Below, in pieces: positions 5,534 through 7,303 of a stretch of 7,303 nucleotides of DNA. The notes below the pieces were generated by a model. The model was not told the DNA's origin. It made no database searches and saw nothing but the letters and a program-made list of their open reading frames with translations. Source of the DNA: Planctomycetaceae bacterium (GTDB lineage Bacteria > Planctomycetota > Planctomycetia > Pirellulales > Thermoguttaceae); the NCBI GenBank assembly GCA_031283515.1, contig JAITBS010000625.1, forward strand, positions 1 through 7,303, written 5' to 3'. Every line of letters starts with the position of its first letter. Within the stretch, counting starts at the first letter, position 1. Position numbers and translations under genes: made by a program.

Positions 5534-5711
5534 TTAAATTAGGGTAATTATTCATAAACCACACATTATTCGTATCTATTCAGTAGTGATCTTATTGTTG
5601 TGGTCATTTTTTTACGGCAACAACCGATGCAATGTTTCGGCGAAATACCGACTTGCCTACTGAACCGTTCAATATTACAAATTCTACAAACGATATTATT
5701 CTTTCTGCGGG
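5534..5711. other. Intergenic stretch between TPR and oxidoreductase genes
   Basis: No hairpin terminator or strong promoter was found. The plus strand has an open frame from 5590 that runs into the 3' end of the oxidoreductase gene (to 5751) without a start or ribosome site. Part of it (NITNSTNDIILSAG, 5671-5712) weakly recalls the composition of beta-strand repeat proteins. Confidence 0.4.
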
Positions 5712-6920
5712 TTACCATGCTTGCGTAACACCGGCTTTGGCGCAGGGATAAATTCCTTGTTCGTTTGGTTTTGGACCTGGGTCAGCGTCCCATGCCAATG
5801 TTTTTGGGAACAAATCGAGTTCCGATTGGAAAGCGTCGTTCCACTTAACAACTTGACCGCTATAAGTTGCCATACGTCCTAATATTGCCGTCATTGTTGC
5901 GGTCACTCCGATATCGCCGTTGTTCAATTCTTTACCGTTTTTAACGGCGTCAAATAAAACATCCATTTCGGTTTGGTGACCATCTGTTTCCCGTTTCCAA
6001 GTGATTGGGTCTTTGCCGTCTCTTTTCATAACAACGGTTCCGTGTCCGTCCATATTGACGTAACCTTTTGTCCCGTAAGCGTGTTCACTGAAAGAAGACC
6101 AACAACCGTTGATCTGACGGCAATTACTGTAGCCGCGTACTCCGCGTTCTTCGAAAACATATTCAACACTGTGGTGATCGAAAATTTCTCCGAATTGAGC
6201 ACCGATACGAACTTGCCGTCCGCCCATACCATTCGCTTCAATTGGGTGTTGATCGTTCATGAACCAATTCATCACATCAATATCGTGAACATGTTGTTCC
6301 ACGATATGATCGCCGCTCAACCAGTTGAAATAATACCAATTACGAATTTGGTGTTCCATTTCGGTTTGCCCTTCGAGTCGGGGTCGTGTCCAGAGATAAC
6401 CGGTGTTAAAAAAGATTCGGATACGGAGTAAATCACCGATTGCTCCTTCATGAATCATTTGGATGGGTTCGTAATGTTTTTTTTCAAAACGAAGATGATG
6501 TCCCACAAGAACAATTTGTTTATTATTTTTAGCTTTGGCATTGGCAGCGAGAAAACGGCGAACTCCGGGAGAATCAACTGCAACTGGTTTTTCGGCAAAA
6601 ATATGTTTACCGGAATCAACCGCCGCCGCAAAATCACGAGGACGGAACCCCGGCGGTTCGCAAAGCAAAACGACATCAAGTTCGGTTTTCAGTAATTGCT
6701 CACAACAATCAAGTCCGACAAATTGACGTTCTTTGGGAATATCTGTTTGGTTGGGATATTGATTTGAAAAAAGTTTAACAGTTCCATCGACACTATCCTG
6801 AAAAGCATCGGCAACTGCAACAAGTTTCACCTCTTTTGTTGCGGTATTTTGTAGGGCATTTTGTGCCGCTCCGCGACCACGCCCGCCGCAGCCGACCAAA
6901 CCAATTTTAATAATGGACAT
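5712..6920 (-). CDS. Gfo/Idh/MocA-family NAD(P)-dependent oxidoreductase
   Basis: This 402-residue protein belongs to the Gfo/Idh/MocA family, which oxidises or reduces sugars, cyclitols and derivatives with NAD(P). The Rossmann fold starts at once with GLVGCGGRGRG (7-17). The family's AEKPVAVDSPGVRR (109-122) carries the conserved lysine K111. The catalytic region is GDHIVEQHVHDIDVMNWF (203-220), with H212 and D213 likely active-site residues. A long beta-sheet C-terminal domain follows and the protein ends GVTQAW. Many planctomycete members have a Tat leader; this one starts directly at the fold and should be cytoplasmic. The start is supported by AGGAG (6928-6932) 7 nt upstream. The gene stands 192 bp from the TPR gene start and has no sugar gene next to it, so the substrate cannot be named. 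Confidence 0.93.
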   Translation of the reverse strand: MSIIKIGLVGCGGRGRGAAQNALQNTATKEVKLVAVADAFQDSVDGTVKLFSNQYPNQTDIPKERQFVGLDCCEQLLKTELDVVLLCEPPGFRPRDFAAAVDSGKHIFAEKPVAVDSPGVRRFLAANAKAKNNKQIVLVGHHLRFEKKHYEPIQMIHEGAIGDLLRIRIFFNTGYLWTRPRLEGQTEMEHQIRNWYYFNWLSGDHIVEQHVHDIDVMNWFMNDQHPIEANGMGGRQVRIGAQFGEIFDHHSVEYVFEERGVRGYSNCRQINGCWSSFSEHAYGTKGYVNMDGHGTVVMKRDGKDPITWKRETDGHQTEMDVLFDAVKNGKELNNGDIGVTATMTAILGRMATYSGQVVKWNDAFQSELDLFPKTLAWDADPGPKPNEQGIYPCAKAGVTQAW

Positions 6921-6927
6921 CGTATTT

Positions 6928-6932
6928 CTCCT
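6928..6932 (-). promoter_or_regulatory. Ribosome binding site of the oxidoreductase gene
   Basis: AGGAG on the minus strand at 7 nt from the ATG (6918-6920) supports the short, leaderless N terminus of the protein. Confidence 0.85.
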
Positions 6933-7093
6933 AAAATAATAAAGGTTGAGAACTGTTTTTTTTCTTGATTCTTGTTGATCAGAAAAATTTATATTTTATT
7001 TGGAGAATGATTTTACTGGAAACCAACAATCATTACAAGTATCGTTGAGGAACAATCCCATTCCGTGTCGATTGTCGATATTTTATAAGTTTT
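6933..7093. other. AT-rich upstream region of the oxidoreductase gene
   Basis: This should hold the promoter of the minus-strand oxidoreductase gene. A TATAAA-like -10 exists around 6988-6993, but no matching -35 was found, so no promoter is called. The TTG-started plus-strand frame from 7000 lacks coding character. Confidence 0.4.
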
Positions 7094-7247
7094 GTAAGAT
7101 ATCAGTGGAATTTTTTAAACACGAACCACACGAAAAATCACGAAAGAACTCGAAAAGAGTCAAAACAAAAAGTTCGTATTTTTCGTGCTATTTTGTGTGT
7201 TTCGTGTTGTAAAATAGAAAACATCGTAAGATATCAGTGGAATTTTT
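7094..7247. repeat. 22-bp direct repeat flanking a long imperfect hairpin
   Basis: A 22-bp sequence beginning GTAAGATATCAGTGG occurs exactly twice, at 7094-7115 and 7226-7247, 132 bp apart. Between the copies an imperfect inverted repeat has arms of about 36 nt (7118-7154 and 7173-7208; outer part AACACGAA/TTCGTGTT) around an A-rich loop. Sequences rich in CACGAA/TTCGTG of this kind are common as dispersed intergenic repeats in environmental bacterial genomes and often give spurious small proteins. There is no transposase. It could be a MITE-like insertion, a duplicated segment, or a stable RNA hairpin. Confidence 0.8.
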
Positions 7248-7267
7248 ATTTGTTTCTTTTCCTCTTC

Positions 7268-7303
7268 GTCCTGAAAGGACAGGATATATGAGTGAATAGT
7301 TAT
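7268..7303 (-). repeat. Partial copy of the left-end repeat family, inverted
   Basis: On the minus strand this reads a heptad-like CTATTCA, an AT-rich link (CATATATCCT) and the hairpin GTCCT-TTC-AGGAC (7268-7280). The order array, AT link, hairpin is the same as at 126-177 (CTATCAA array, AATATACT, GCCCT-TTC-AGGGC). The window ends inside it, so a longer copy may continue beyond 7303. Confidence 0.7.

Noticed and set aside
5520..5564. Upstream ATG of the TPR gene adding 15 residues
   Set aside because: It would bury the signal peptide and ignores the strong TAAGGAG before the ATG at 5517-5519.
7000..7212. Small plus-strand open frame near the right end (HEPHEKSRKN-like product)
   Set aside because: This is the typical spurious translation of a CACGAA/TTCGTG palindromic repeat; TTG start and no coding signal.

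Overview
The window looks like a chromosomal piece of a low-GC, anaerobic member of the Planctomycetota, perhaps gut-associated. That is an inference. It rests on a secreted TPR protein with an N-terminal beta module of a type I associate with Pirellula-like genomes, a Gfo/Idh/MocA oxidoreductase, a divergent lysine-rich HU protein, a sensory-type [FeFe] hydrogenase, and a relic of an autotransporter-type beta-strand repeat protein. The base composition is AT-rich and the intergenic space is large and full of repeats. No rRNA, tRNA, CRISPR array, phage gene or transposase gene was found.

Layout, left to right. Positions 1-330 hold two copies of a modular repeat built from three hairpins plus a 7-bp tandem array. 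Positions 397-2226 (minus strand) encode a 609-residue sensory (group C-like) [FeFe] hydrogenase with two 4Fe-4S clusters, the H-cluster domain, a further Fe-S domain, a PAS domain and a C-terminal coil. A divergent AT-rich intergenic region follows (2227-2656), with three palindromes and a probable promoter for an HU-family protein (2657-2992, plus), which ends at a strong intrinsic terminator. Just beyond lies a roughly 50-codon remnant of a beta-strand-repeat surface protein (3084-3239).

Three minus-strand genes then follow in transcription order from the right: a cytoplasmic Gfo/Idh/MocA oxidoreductase (5712-6920), a secreted TPR protein (4488-5519) and a MoxR AAA+ ATPase (3377-4366). They are separated by 192 and 121 bp, so they are probably not one tight operon. 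The moxR upstream region has a 3 x 8-bp tandem repeat between candidate promoter elements. The right end (7094-7303) holds a 22-bp direct repeat bracketing a long imperfect hairpin, and then one more hairpin of the left-end repeat family in the opposite orientation.

The genes do not form an obvious pathway. The hydrogenase probably senses H2 or redox state and passes a signal through its PAS/coil end; HU compacts DNA; MoxR is a chaperone-like ATPase found here without its usual DUF58/VWA partners; the TPR protein is exported; the oxidoreductase probably acts on a sugar or cyclitol. The most notable non-coding signals are a hairpin whose loop is exactly inverted between two repeat copies, compensatory changes in another hairpin of the same family, the repeat-bearing moxR promoter region, and the direct-repeat-flanked hairpin near the right end.
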